This document shows positions 39,826 to 50,919 of a DNA stretch of 64,000 nt, piece after piece. Where the stretch lies: positions 2,401,915-2,465,914 of the forward strand of contig CM030940.1 in NCBI GenBank assembly GCA_018136815.1, written 5' to 3'. The DNA is from Isochrysis galbana (Eukaryota; Haptophyta; Isochrysidales; Isochrysidaceae). The position numbers and the translations under genes are program-made. Position 1 is the first letter of the stretch. Each line of letters begins with the position of its first letter. The notes beneath the pieces were generated by a model. That model saw nothing but the letters and a program-made list of their open reading frames with translations. It was not told where the DNA came from and did not search any database.

Positions 39826-40886
39826 GGCGCGCGCGCCGCCGCACCGCCTGCGGGGAGAAAGGGGGGGGGGGAAGGGAAGGGGGGAAGGAGGGGAAGGGGG
39901 AGGGGGCATACTATACTACTATACTCTACTATACGGTGGTTCCGTCGGTTTTATTTTGAATGGCTTTCGGCGGGGGAGCTTGACATTGATTTATTGATCC
40001 CTCTTGATGCCGTGGGAATGTCGAACTGGGACGTTGGACCGTGGCCCTCGGGAGGGCGGGAGGGCGGGAGGGCCCATCTCCCGTTGACGTTGGAAACCGT
40101 TGACGTTGGAAACCCAACGACGTTGACGTTGGGTGAGATGGAGGGCTGTGCCCCCACCCCCACCCGTCGTCCTCCATCCTCCATCCCGGGCGAGGGCGCG
40201 GTGAGGCGGTGAGGCTGTCGAAGAGGGGGCCCAGCGCCAGCGCCGCCGCGCCGCCGCCGCGCCGCGCGTTGAGAAAGAAAGACCTCTTAATATTCTCGCC
40301 TCACGCGTGGCCTAGGCCTAGTATCGCGCCTTCTCCTTCTCTCCTCTCTCCTCTCCTACCGCCTTCAACAACTTGCCTTGCGGCGCCTCCCCTCGTGCAC
40401 TACTAACGGGCCCGGGTCGTGGGGGGTGGTTGGATATGGCGGGCTGTCCCGGTCATTTGCGGTGAATTCCTCGCCTCCCTCCAGTTCCGCTATGTGGCCG
40501 GGTTGTCTTCGTGGACAGTTTCTGGCTTTTGTCTTTTGTGCGTCGTCGCGCCGCGCGTTGGCGTTGAGCGTTGAGAGAAGGAGGCGGGCGGGCGGCGTGA
40601 GTCGTGATTCTATCATTAGAAGGCTTCCGCGAGCGTTGGGTCGCTCTCGCCATAAATGCTCGAATGACTTGGAGTGTACACTAGAACATGAATAATCATG
40701 ACTCACACATCATAGTAGAACTACTGCAACGAATTTACTAGAGTACTCTACGTTAGAAGTGATGGCGTGACTGGCAGACTCGCTCACATCTATCGCATCC
40801 CTTTTCTCTTCTCTCGATGCGAGTAGGAGTACTATGAGTAGAGTACATATCGAGGATAGGGATAAAAGAGAGACTGCGCGACGCCG
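39826..40886. other. Divergent intergenic region between CDC40 and MED6
   Basis: Contains a poly-G/GGGGAA tract (39850-39905) next to the CDC40 start, two to three copies of a CGTTGACGTTGGAAAC unit at 40083-40134, the inverted non-LTR fragment at 40190-40410, and AT-rich sequence before MED6. Confidence 0.5.
40190..40410 (-). mobile_element. Non-LTR family 3' end, inverted
   Basis: On the minus strand it reads CGGGCCCGTTAGTAGTGCAC, GAGGGGAGG, CCGCAAGGCA, then GCGTGAGGCGAGAATATTAA, in the same order as 35300-35441 and 42040-42170. Confidence 0.75.
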
Positions 40887-41676
40887 ATGGCGGAGGCGCA
40901 CGAGACGGATGCAGTGCTCACCCACCTGTCATGGGAGGACAGGGCGTGGCTGCACCACTTCCCGCTCAACCGTGACACCGTGCTGGACTATTTCTCCAAC
41001 TCGCAGGCACGTCCTTACCGAGCCTCTCTCCACGTAGACGAGGAAAGCTCTCACATGAACCTTGCCTTCACTCCCTCTGCCTGTAGTTCTATGACCGCAC
41101 CTGTCTGAATGAGCAGATCAAGATGCAACAGGGCCTGACGCGCGAGGAAGCAGACGCGATGATGCAGCATATGACTGGCGTCGAGTACGCGCTCCGCCTT
41201 GTGCTTGCGCTGTCACCGCATCACGAACGTCGCCCGTCTCCATGCACCCTCACCCCGTTGGTAGGTACACTCTTCAGCTCGCCCAGGAGCAAGCCGCGAC
41301 GGCGACGTCCTCAGCCCGCACGCTTTACATAATACAGAAAGCGCGGCGCACCGCCTCGAAGCCGGACATCGAGGTCCTGCGTCTTTATCATATCGTGGAT
41401 GGGGTTGTCTACGAAGTGCCAAGCTTGCAGGCCATCTTGCGCGCACGGCTGGCCCGCCTCAGTTGGTTGTTGGGATCTGCGTTCACAGCTGTGTATAGCG
41501 TGACTGCGCCGGATGCTGCCTCAAATGTTTCCGAGAAGACCCGGGAGAGAAGAGGCACAACGAAGCCAACCGGAGATCAGCAATCAACAAGCACGAGGTG
41601 TAGTGAGACAATATTGTGCGATGAGAGCTCAACTCCGAAATTAGCCCCAACCTCAAAAAGGCCACGAGACGAATGA
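40887..41676 (+). CDS. MED6: Mediator complex subunit 6 (MED6), three exons
   Basis: MED6 is a head-module subunit linking regulators to RNA polymerase II. Exons 40887-41006, 41087-41184 and 41265-41676 give 209 residues. LTHLSWEDRAWLHHFPLNRD TVLDYFSNSQ | FYDRTCLNEQIKMQQ follows the family signature (SW.D..W.......VMDYF....FYD..CNNE..KMQ). GVEYTLQ..QEQ, LYIIQKARR and LRLYHIVDGVVYEVPSLQAI LRARL match the GVEY.L, FIIRK and YYII.G.IYQ.P....V..SR blocks. The tail is polar. Intron 1 is GC-AG (CAG|GCACGT ... TAG|TTC); intron 2 is GT-AG with GTACGC donor. Frame and phase agree at both joins. Confidence 0.95.
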
Positions 41677-43980
41677 CTGGCCGACTGGACGTTTGGGGTG
41701 CATCGTGATGGGGTCTGAAATCTAAAGCTGGTGTGAAGAGCCGCTTGCCAGGAACGAATTTGGCCGCAGCGTTGCGGTACTATGTACCAGCATTCATATT
41801 GCGTATCACGCATTTGCATTTGCTTCAATCTTAGCTTTTGCATTTACTTTCACCTTCTTCCTTCTTAATGCGCCTTGGGTACAGTTTCAAAAAAAATTGA
41901 TCACGTCTCGCTGCGCACACAGCTTTAGACCCACTCACACTCTGCCGATAGCCCGATGGCGCAAGGAGGAAGAAGGGAACTAGACCATCGGGGATTGGGA
42001 GTGGTACAAGCCGCCTGCGCCTCGCTAGAAGCCCCATTCACCGAGCCCCTAAGTAGAGCACCAGGGGACGGGCCGCAAGGCGAGTGGAAGGAGTGGTAAG
42101 GAAAGCGGGCGTGGCTGCCGGGTAGAAGTGCAAGGCCGAGCACACGGCGAGCGACTGTTTAAAAGTTTTTTAAGGCCCTCCGACCATTTACAGTGAGTGT
42201 AAAGAGGCTCACATGCGACGTGCGCGCTCAGCCCCACTCACGCACACTTCGTGTGTTCGAGCATTGCCCTTGTGCGGCAAGCGCTCGCAGCACTATGGAT
42301 GCCGCTCATCTCTGCAAGAAGATCTACACGCACGCACAGCTTCATCGTGTGATTGTCATAACCAAGCATCACCGTTGGCCATTGGCGCCACGCCAACGCA
42401 CCTACCCGCTCCTATGCTCGCGGCGCCCCTGCGTCCCGGCAATAGGGAAACAATACAAATGCCGCTCACCTTTGCGAGAAGATCCACGCGCACAGCAGCC
42501 GCCCCATCTACGATATAGGGTGCGTCAACGTGTAAATTACGTGGAAATGTACCCAACCATCACGATTGGCCACGCCAGTGCATCCAGCGACTCCATTGGC
42601 CCTCACGGCGCTCCCGAGTGCCTTCCGGCGGCTGGGATGGGCGTAGATGATGCATGTCTTGCCCTTGCGGGCCGCCGCGCCGCACCTCCGCCCCACCTCT
42701 GCCAATACACCTGCCGCCTTTCCATGCTCCTCGCCTCACCTGGTCTATATTCGAGCCTGCCGGCGGCGATTACGACCGCCGGTGTGCGCGGCATCTTTCA
42801 TGATGCGCAGAGAGCAGCCCTTCAAAGCGATCGAGGATGGCGAATAGCCCCTACGGCACATTTCCTCCAACATCTGTCCCAGATGAAGCCCGGACATGGA
42901 GAGGTCTGGAAAGAGCAGTGCAGAATTCATCCCCTCTAGGCAACGGACCCAACATTCGCCGAGGAACACGGGGAAACGATGCGACGAGCCAAATAGATTG
43001 TGAAGCTCGTCCACGCCCTGATCATATGGGTAGACAAACCAAGACGAAATTGTCACTGGGCTCGGGGCATGAAGGATCCGCGTCGGCGTAAGAAGTCGCG
43101 CTAGGTGGGAACGGACAGCACTCAAAGGTCACGTTGTGACGACCAAAGCTGAGCACTCGGAAGCCGCCTCGACTAGAAGCCGGTAGCAACGACCTTAAGC
43201 AGCAACGGATGGCGGTCATCTCGAATAGTAGCCGTGGGCAGCCACCTAGAGCGGCATTCGCTCAGCATCCTGTTAAGAGAGGCTGCTTCTATCCCTATTG
43301 GCTTGCCGTCTAAGAGAGCCAAGCCAATGGCCAAGATCGAGGATTAGACGTTCGGCAGCTACCCTTCATCTTGCTATTGCGTGCAAGAACACCTACAACA
43401 GATGCCAGTCAACTCGTTCGACAACCCGCCGACTGACTGGCCGATTGCACCCCACTTGAAGGTTCCGCCCATCGTTGGGCCGAGCAACTTTCTGCACGCG
43501 TGCAACAAAGAGGTGACAATGGAAACGATCCGAGGCTGCCTCGCCTCATGCGATTCTTCGAGGCCGTGCGCCGGTACGCACTTGTGCACGGTAAGTCTCA
43601 ACGTGAGAGCCGGCAAGTGGAGTTTCATCAGTACATGAGCTCGAGTTTCACCCGCTTGTGCAAGCTCGTCCATTTGAGTGGGCAGCACGTGTTCATGACC
43701 ATAGCTGGGACGATGATTGATGAGGTTCCAGAGTGGGAGACGCTACTAAGGCCGCTCTTTCATTTCGGGCGGAAGCGGGAGAACGCTGGCGGAGAGCGGA
43801 AGCAAGAGTGTAGTTGGTTGCGCCGTGGCGAAAGCAGACTGCTGCAATAAAAGAAGTGAGAGCATTGCGCATTGATTGCACTGATTCGGGTACTCGACAT
43901 GCCATCTGCGTGCGGCCAATCAATCAATCGAAGTGTGAGAACAACACACACGAATGAGTAGTCGGCGGCTGAACGGATAT
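41677..43980. other. Intergenic with repeat fragments, no gene supported
   Basis: 42040-42175 is a non-LTR 3' end (listed separately). 42280-42560 contains two degenerate copies of a block with ATGCCGCTCA, GAAGATC.ACGCGCAC and ATTGGC words. Frames at 42193-42939 and 43500-43850 are open but resemble no family and lack convincing codon pattern. Confidence 0.4.
42025..42175 (+). mobile_element. Non-LTR family 3' end fragment
   Basis: Reads CCGAGCCCCTAAGTAGAGCA, CCAGGGGACGGGCCGCAAGG, GGCGTGGCTGCC and finally GCGAGCGACTGTTTAAAAG plus TTTTTT. The blocks match 35310-35441 in order. Confidence 0.75.
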
Positions 43981-45929
43981 TCAAATCGCACAAGCACCCG
44001 GACCGGGCGCAGTAACAAAGAACTGGCAAGTCCCAGCTCGCTGCGGAAACTGCCGGACGTACGCTTCGTGCCATTTGCATGCGAGCTCCTCTGCATCTTC
44101 GGCGCGAGCCAATGCCCAGCAGCTGCCACCAAAGCCCGCGCCAAAAGCAGAAGCTGAGATTGCGCCGAGCTCGATGGCGGCGGGAGGCAGCCACTCAGTC
44201 TCCTCGACAGTGTTACAAAGGTGGGTGCAAGTTAACGTTTGCGAACGAGAGACGAGGGATGAGAGGGCCGTAAGATCCTTGCAGGCAAAGGCGGAGCTAC
44301 ACAGGATGTACAGGGATGGAGGATTTGGTTACAGGAGGAATGTCTCGGTACGGCATCGAGGAGCGTGCGTCACACCAAGAGAAAGCGCTCGTGTTGGCCA
44401 AGCTTGCAGGACGGTACTGAGGAGAGGTGCATGCAAGCCTTACAGCTTGGGCGAATATAGCAAGCAGACTTACGCAATGCCGGGGACAAGGACTTCTGAC
44501 TCCTCGTGAAACTGCTTCATGCGCATTGTGAGCGCGCCCACAGCACAGCCGGAAGGGTGGGAGCCATCGTCAACACATGCGAGCCTGTAGGTAGCAAGGA
44601 TTTATAAATGAAGGAAAGTGTAAGCGCTGCGAATAGAACGCCATACGGGACACGCACTGTCACCCGAGACGCCATCCGAGAGGTACTGAACGTCATTCGG
44701 GATACATGCAATGCGTTTTGAGGTGCTGAGCCCACGCGGACAAGAGCTCACGACATGACGGAAGCTCAACATATGAAAAGGTTGTCCACTACACCTCACC
44801 TGCGTGACAATTCTTCCACCACCTCGTCGCTTGATGGAGAGGTGCCTTTCTGAGCCGCTACCAACCTGATCACTGCAGCGAGCGTGATTGCGCTGTTCGC
44901 TCCATCAGAGACCAAACGTGCTCCATCGTGTTGTGATCCATCGCCCGAGGAGTATACATTTTCCAAGCAGGGCCGGTCCATAGTTGCCGCTGCCTCGGCC
45001 GCCCACCGTGCAAGCATCGCTGCGTTGTTGTAGTCGGCGCGGCGCTCCACTCCTTTGCGTGCCGCCGCGCCAGAGACGGCGATGATGAAGGTGAAGTCGT
45101 GTGGAAAGGGGATCACGCGTTCCAATCTAGTCGGACAAAACGAATACTGGCGCAGCTCCGCCGGCCGACAACACACGATGGCCGTATGGTCCTCAGAACC
45201 CCCGAAAGTGCCCACGCCCATCGCTCCGGGCAGTTCTGGCCCGCAGTCTTGCCCGTTCTCAATGCAGCCCAGGTAATGACACAGTGCCTCGTCGTTCGGG
45301 AAGAGACGGGCGAATTCGGGTCGAGAAGCCAGCCGGTTTCGCATCGCAATGGTGAGGAAAGTGAGCGTGATGATTGCCGAGGAGGACGACATGCCTGAGT
45401 CGGGCGGAAGGTCGCACTCGAGTGCGAGATCAACACCCCGCAGCGAGCCCCAGTTGAGGCTCAGACGCCGTGCGACAACGGCGGGATATTTGACCCACTC
45501 AGGCTCGCCCTCTGCCTCTCCGCCTGCACTTGTGCTCAGAACATTCGGTTGATCATCGACCTCATTACTCAGCGCAAGCGTCGCCTCTGCGCGTTGTCCG
45601 CCAATGGTGACGAGGACGCGGAGGAGCGCATCATCGCGGTGTGCGCTGACTACGTAGAAGCCACGGCGTACCGCGCAGAGCAAGCTGCGCCCGCCCGCGT
45701 AGTCAGTGTGCTTGCCCGCCAGCTCGAGGCGTCCAGGAACCCACAGAGCGCTCGCATGCACCTCGAGCGCGACACGGGCGGCGAGGAGTCGGCGTGCCGC
45801 GATGGCGAAGTGACGACTCGACTCTTTCCTCTCAAGACCACATGGCAGCGTCAGCTCCTCCGCCTCCGCCTCCGAGACCAAGAGAGAGAGAGGGCGGCCA
45901 CTCGCTGCGCTCCCAGCCAGCAACTCCAT
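43981..45929 (-). CDS. Galactokinase-like GHMP sugar kinase, three exons
   Basis: Exons 45929-44800, 44584-44476 and 44202-43981 give about 486 residues. VPGRLELAGKHTDYAGGRSL is the galactokinase signature (GR.NL.GEHTDY..G), with Lys in place of Glu. LPPDSGMSSSSAI is the GHMP ATP-binding motif. GGSEDHTAIV follows. The last exon has GAISASAFGAGFGGSCWALA, the C-terminal GHMP glycine motif. Exon 2 (SHPSGCAVGALTMRMKQFHE ESEVLVPGI) bridges them. The second intron keeps frame best as GC-AG (ATT|GCGTAAG ... GAG|GAG). It phosphorylates a sugar C1-OH by family; the exact sugar (galactose, galacturonate, arabinose) is unclear. The first 55 residues are an unmatched extension. Confidence 0.88.
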
Positions 45930-46445
45930 CGAGCGAGGCGGCCAGGCGGCGGGAAACGGGAGGGGCGTTTTATTATTGAGACGCGCCCAAGAATCAAAAG
46001 ACTCTAAATCTAAAAGAGGGTTTTGCAGCGACTCAACGGGTCAATTTTCATCCTTAGAAGTTAGAAGTTAAAATAGCTGTTTGCTAACGCTCAGATGTTT
46101 TATTATCATTATCACTATTATCTATTATCTCCGCGATGCAGGAGCACATCTCTGCCCTCGATCACCACCGCGCGGAGTGAGACGGGCCCAGGACCCAGGA
46201 CGTAAGCTGTGGGGACTTTGTGCTTTGTGCAGTAATATAATATATTAGGAGAACACCAGACCCATAGGTGCCGGGCCCAGCAGACGAGGACTATTACTAA
46301 AAACGCCGACACACGACCATCACAATCACGAAAATCGCACACACATTCTAAACACCCGGGCACCCGCTAGCCGCTAGCCCGCTAGACCAGGGAACCAGGG
46401 AACAGCGCCAACATTAGGCCCAAAAGCAAAAGAAGACACACACAC
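45930..46445. other. Intergenic, no gene seen
   Basis: Contains TAACGCTCAGATGTTTTA (46083-46100), also found almost identically at the end of the 34240-36308 insertion (36294-36311). Possibly another 3' terminus of a retroposed repeat. Confidence 0.45.
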
Positions 46446-46455
46446 AACACTTAGA

Positions 46456-47276
46456 AAAGCCAAATAAGTTTATACTTAGTTCGCCCATGGGGGGGCACGA
46501 GCCCCCCCCTCTCTCCACTCCTCCCCTGCCATGGGGGAGGAACCACCCATGCTCCTGGCATGCCTGATGGCTTGCCAGGAGCCCACTGCCATGCTGACCT
46601 CAGGCTGACCAACTCTCTCCCTGACAGGCTCGCCTGATTCGCTCGCCCTGGCCCCTCGTGGCCAGCCCATCGCTCCAACCCCCCTCCCCCCCCTGTTTGA
46701 CAGGCAGACAAGTGCAGAGTGGGGGCCCCTGAGGCCCGGGAGCGCCAGCGAGGGAGAGGCAGGGGAGGCCAGGGCTAGGGCCCAGCCCTAGCCTCCTAGC
46801 CTCCTCTGCCCCCTGAGCTGGCCTCCAGGAGCCTCCAGGGGTCGCCAGGGGCAGCTGCAGCTGCAGGCCTGTCGTAGGCGCGCCATCGCACGTGCCTGCA
46901 GGAGAGGGGAGAGAGAGCGCGGAGAAGGGGGTGGGCGGAGCGAGAGCTCCGCTCACCGGAAAATAGGTAAGTCCCGCACCTGCTTACTGCTTATAGTTTA
47001 TAGGATAAGTCGATAAGTCGGGTGCCACCAGCCCGGTAGGCAGAGGAGGAAGGGGGGAACGGATCACCGGGGGGGGGGGGGGGGGGCACCGGACCATATC
47101 TAAGCCCTTTTCCCCTATCCCCCTAGTAGTGTACGGGGAGAGCCGCCTGATGGCGGGGGGGGGAAGGGGGAAGGGCTGGGGGAGTGGGGGTGTAGAAGTA
47201 GAAGAAAGGATACTACGTGTATGTAGGTAGTGGTTCCATTCGCCGCGAGTGCGGTAAGAATATTATGAAGTTTTTT
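46456..47276 (+). mobile_element. Short non-LTR-type insertion with 10-bp target duplication
   Basis: AACACTTAGA flanks the interval at 46446-46455 and 47277-47286. The 5' end carries the family word TAAGTTTATACTTAGTTC followed by CCATGGGGGGG. The 3' end is GTAAGAATATTATGAAG plus TTTTTT. The GC-rich middle (46500-46940) resembles 35450-35880. No coding capacity, so it is a SINE-like or deleted derivative using the same 5' and 3' ends. Confidence 0.75.
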
Positions 47277-47284
47277 AACACTTA

Positions 47285-47480
47285 GAGAAACCGACAAACT
47301 AACACCAAAAAGCCTGCCCCGACCCCACGATCCAAACCGGGCCCATGGTAGTGCACCTGGGCACCTGGGCCGCACCCCGGAAACCAAAGAAAAAGTAGGA
47401 AGGGGGGAAGGGGAGGAAGCGGTGCGACGGGAAATAAAGGGCAGTGGCGGCGGAAGGGTAGTAAAATACAAGGCGACGAG
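47285..47480 (+). repeat. Dispersed repeat shared with 12740-12960
   Basis: See the entry at 12740. The order of blocks is the same: CCTGCCCCGACCC, GGGCCCATGGTAG, CACCTGGGC, CACCCCGGAAACC, purine-rich tail with GGAAGGGTAG. Confidence 0.55.
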
Positions 47481-47769
47481 TAGGTGTGTAGCCCAGAACC
47501 TTCAGATGTTTTAGTTTTTTTGTGTGCGTGGACTTGTGCAGCCTAGCCTACATAAAAATAAAATCCATCGCCTCAACTCAATCCCTCCGCTTGCTCGCAC
47601 ATTCTTTTTTCCTTTTCTTTTGTAGAATAGAGAGATGGGAAAAGCGAGGCGGGAGCGGGCGCGAGCTCTAGAGAAGAGAGCACGCCGCAGCGGCAGTTCT
47701 CGACGGGGCGCGGGGCTCGCGAGACCCCATTGAAAAGAGAAAGGTCGGGGCCTTTCAGAGGGAAGAACG

Positions 47770-47920
47770 AGTAGTCTAGAGCTTGAGAAGGAGGAGGGAG
47801 AGAGGGGGGGAGAGCTGGGGAGAGGGGGGGGAGAAGAAAGAGAGAGAGAAAGAGAGAGAGAAACGGAGGGAGGGAGGGAGGGAGGGAGGGAGGGAGAGAG
47901 CGAGAGAGAGAGAGAGAGAT
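47770..47920 (+). repeat. Purine (GA)n/(GGGA)n tract
   Basis: Includes seven consecutive GGGA tetramers at about 47868-47895 and a terminal (GA)n at 47904-47919, 100 bases upstream of the RAMP4 start. Confidence 0.85.
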
Positions 47921-48017
47921 GGTGAGCTGGCGCGGTGGCGTGTCCGTCTCTGAGCGACCCCCCTCCCCTTTCCACTTCCTCCCTGGGTGGGCGTGCTGGG
48001 AGAGTTAATCCCAAGGC

Positions 48018-48700
48018 ATGTCTGTGCGTACACAGGTGTCTGCTTCTGCTGCTCAGCGCCGCCGCGTCAACGGCGATAAGAAGATTGCCAGCTATGTCAC
48101 AAAGCGAGGGATGGTCCCTGACCCTTCAGCCGAGGTGTGTGCCAGCCTCCCCCCTGGCCCACTCCTACCGGCGTCTCTCTCGCCCTCGCTGCTGCCTGCT
48201 CAGCACGCGGCATGGTTCTCTGTGGGCTGCGCGGACTCGACCACAGCTCCCTTGAAGCTTCTGGGGCTGTCTGTGTCCGAAGCTTCCTCGTGGCTTCTAG
48301 GGCGCGCCTAGAGTTCTTTCCTAACCGAGAAGTTCACCCAGAGACACCTAGCAGTGCACGCTCAGAGCATCGGCAATTGTGTTTGCGTCTGAACTTCACT
48401 GTCAGCTCGCCCTTCTGCTGCGAAGCTTCGCCTCTTAAGTGCTGGCACTCAGCTCACACTTCTCTCCCACACCCTCTGCTCTGACAGCGTCGCAAGGATA
48501 AGCTGCCTGTCAGTAAATACTTGATCGGCTTCTTCATGGTTGTGCTGTTTGGATCAAGTGCGCAGCCTCTCTCCCCTGTTATGTCGAGCCGCAAGAGCCT
48601 ACCCTTGATGGATGCTTGAGTAATCATCTTATCCCCGTATGCTATCCCTCCCATGGCAGCTCTCCTGCAGGTCATTAATAAGATGACGTCTTCACTGTGA
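48018..48700 (+). CDS. RAMP4/SERP1-family ER membrane protein, three exons
   Basis: Exons 48018-48134, 48488-48559 and 48671-48700 encode 72 residues, near the 60-70 typical of RAMP4. Exon 1 is basic and polar (QRRRVNGDKKIASYVTKRGM, matching the .I..RG.V family pattern). Exon 2 is KLPVSKYLIGFFMVVLFGSS, the single membrane anchor with the P-V-....F..VV.GS pattern. Exon 3 is a short tail (VINKMTSSL). Intron 1 is GT-AG. Intron 2 fits only as GC-AG (AGT|GCGCAG ... CAG|GTC). RAMP4 associates with the Sec61 translocon and protects new membrane proteins under ER stress. The exon logic and family pattern agree well. Confidence 0.85.
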
Positions 48701-50919
48701 GATTTTGTGGTGTTTAGCCTGGTGTTCACCGGCACCTCTCTGCGATTTCAATTCGTCCTCCTGGATATTCCTATCCCGTGTTGGATAGTCAATGCCTAGG
48801 GTGCATAACGTGCGCCTCTCGAGCGCTATGCTCAAGCTGTAGTCCCTGAATGAGCGCTGCAGCTGGCACCAACTAGGTTGTTGTGACATGGTCACCTACT
48901 CTAGTCATGTCTCCTTAGTTGAGCTGCTGGCGCCGCATCTGACCATTGCATGGTATGCATCATGTGACATGCGACAGCGCACTCATGCTGTTAGCGACGG
49001 TGTGCACACTTTAGCACGGTGTGCTTCATACTGCAGCTGCGCCTCTGCTGTGATCGTCGGGCCGGCCTGCCGCTCGCCTGCACCACAACTCGTCTGCGAT
49101 TGTAAGTTGGGTCTGGCAGGTAAGAGAGTTCTCCGGGACCATTAACGGAGCATTTGCGTTCTTCTACTCTTCACAAAGGCCACGCCCATGCGCAAGCAGA
49201 CGTCGAATGCTGCAAGCTGCGAGACAGGCGGCACGGCAATGGGGGGAGGCTAATCACGCACGGGGAATTTATTTTCGCGTGAACGTGAAAGCCTAGAACT
49301 TCGTTTGCTGCGATAGCAATGACGGTCGTCGCGTCGCTGCCAGACGGGACAGCGCGGGCGCCATAGATAAATAGATAACCATTTTGCCATACGTAGCGCT
49401 AACATATTCATATTATCCATATCCGGCGCGCGATGCGCGCGGCCATCGGCGTTGCGCGCCCCGCACGCCGATGCCGAGTAGAGCAGGTGCAACCCGAAGC
49501 TTCCATGACGAATTATGAATTGTGCTTGAGCATAGGTCATAGGGCGATGAGCAAGGGGCCACACCGGTGGTATGTGCAGCGGGGAGAGACTACAACAGAG
49601 GCACGCTCAGGGCGAGGTGCGAGGTGCTCCGCCGCTATGATGGGTAGCGCGCTCAAGCCCTCAGCCCTCAAGAGCAAAGAGGCGAGGTGAAAAGGCGGGG
49701 CCGTCTGGCGCGCTTGGTGGACGATGAATGACAAGGAGCCGGCGCATGGCGCCGGCGAAAAAGCGACGCCGGCCGCCCGCTCGCTTGCCCTTTATTTACC
49801 CTTTACTTAGCCACTAGTCCCCTAGTCCCTAGGCTGCTCCTAGCTAGATGTATCTTGTGCATCTGCTCACACTAAGACACTAGACACTAGGCGACTAGCT
49901 AGGTGGCGGTATGAGTGCGTAAAAGATCTCAGGGCCAGCCTCAGCGTGCCCAAGCGCTGTGCGCCGCAAGAATTTGAATGCATACTGCATACTGGATACG
50001 GGATACGGCACCAAAGCCCAAAGCTAAAGAAGTGCAACAGTGTTGCAACAGGTATGTATGTTTATGGCTATTATCCTATTATGTACCGCGTAGTACCGGT
50101 GGCCGGTGGCGGGGGCCCATGCGCGACCTCGGATATCGCGATATCGCGCGGGGCGGGGGAGCTTCCAGCTTCCCCCCTCGACCCTCGACCCATTATACAT
50201 TATAAATAAGTTTATAAAAGCTCTCGGCATACACATACACGCATGTTTATTATAGCTTGGCCACAGGTGCCGACGCAGGGCGCGCAGAGGCCGGTGCATG
50301 GATGGATGGGCGGCGCTGCGCTTTCTTTTGACTCTTTCTGCACTGCTGCGTGAGACGTGGGAGGTCGCTATCGCTATCGCTCGCTTTTATAGTGGACACT
50401 TTCAGTGAAAAGAGCTGCACGGGGGCAGCAATGGGCGGGAAGCTCGCGGGCGGGCGTTATTATGATTGGCGCCGACAGCCCAACGTGCGCAGCCGTTGGG
50501 GCCCTTGAGCGACACCGCACGCACGTGCATACACACACACACTTTCTCTCACACGTAGGGCGTATCCAAAATCATCTGTTCTACTCACTGGGAGAGTGCG
50601 TAGAAACACCACTCAAGAGCATCGAGAGATCAGCATGTTTGCACAACACGCGCCTATAACCGCACGATCTCTTGCGCCCTCCACCCACCCGACGCATCAT
50701 CCTGGCATCCATGAAGTCCACAGTCGCCAGTATATCAGCATCAACGGCAACTAGCGTCGCGCTCCGAGCTCACCAACCCAGACGGCACATCACTAGCCGA
50801 CACCCGCAAATGGTTGAAGTAGGAGACGATCAACGATGGAGTCTAGGAGAAATGAAGCACCGTTCTTTACTCGAGCTGGAACTATGAAACATACCTTCAA
50901 AGCTAGAAGCCGGTTGTTC
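48701..50919. other. Intergenic, no gene seen
   Basis: No reading frame with protein-like composition or a recognisable domain. 49738-49780 is rich in GCCGGCG inverted words. 50125-50145 has a GATATCGCGATATCGCG palindrome. 50515-50550 has a short CACACA run. Confidence 0.4.

Noticed and set aside
42193-43125. Frames of 248 and 126 residues
   Set aside because: Opposite strands over degenerate duplicated sequence, with no recognisable family.
47511-48014. 167-residue minus-strand frame
   Set aside because: Ser/Leu/Pro runs from the purine tract; no domain.
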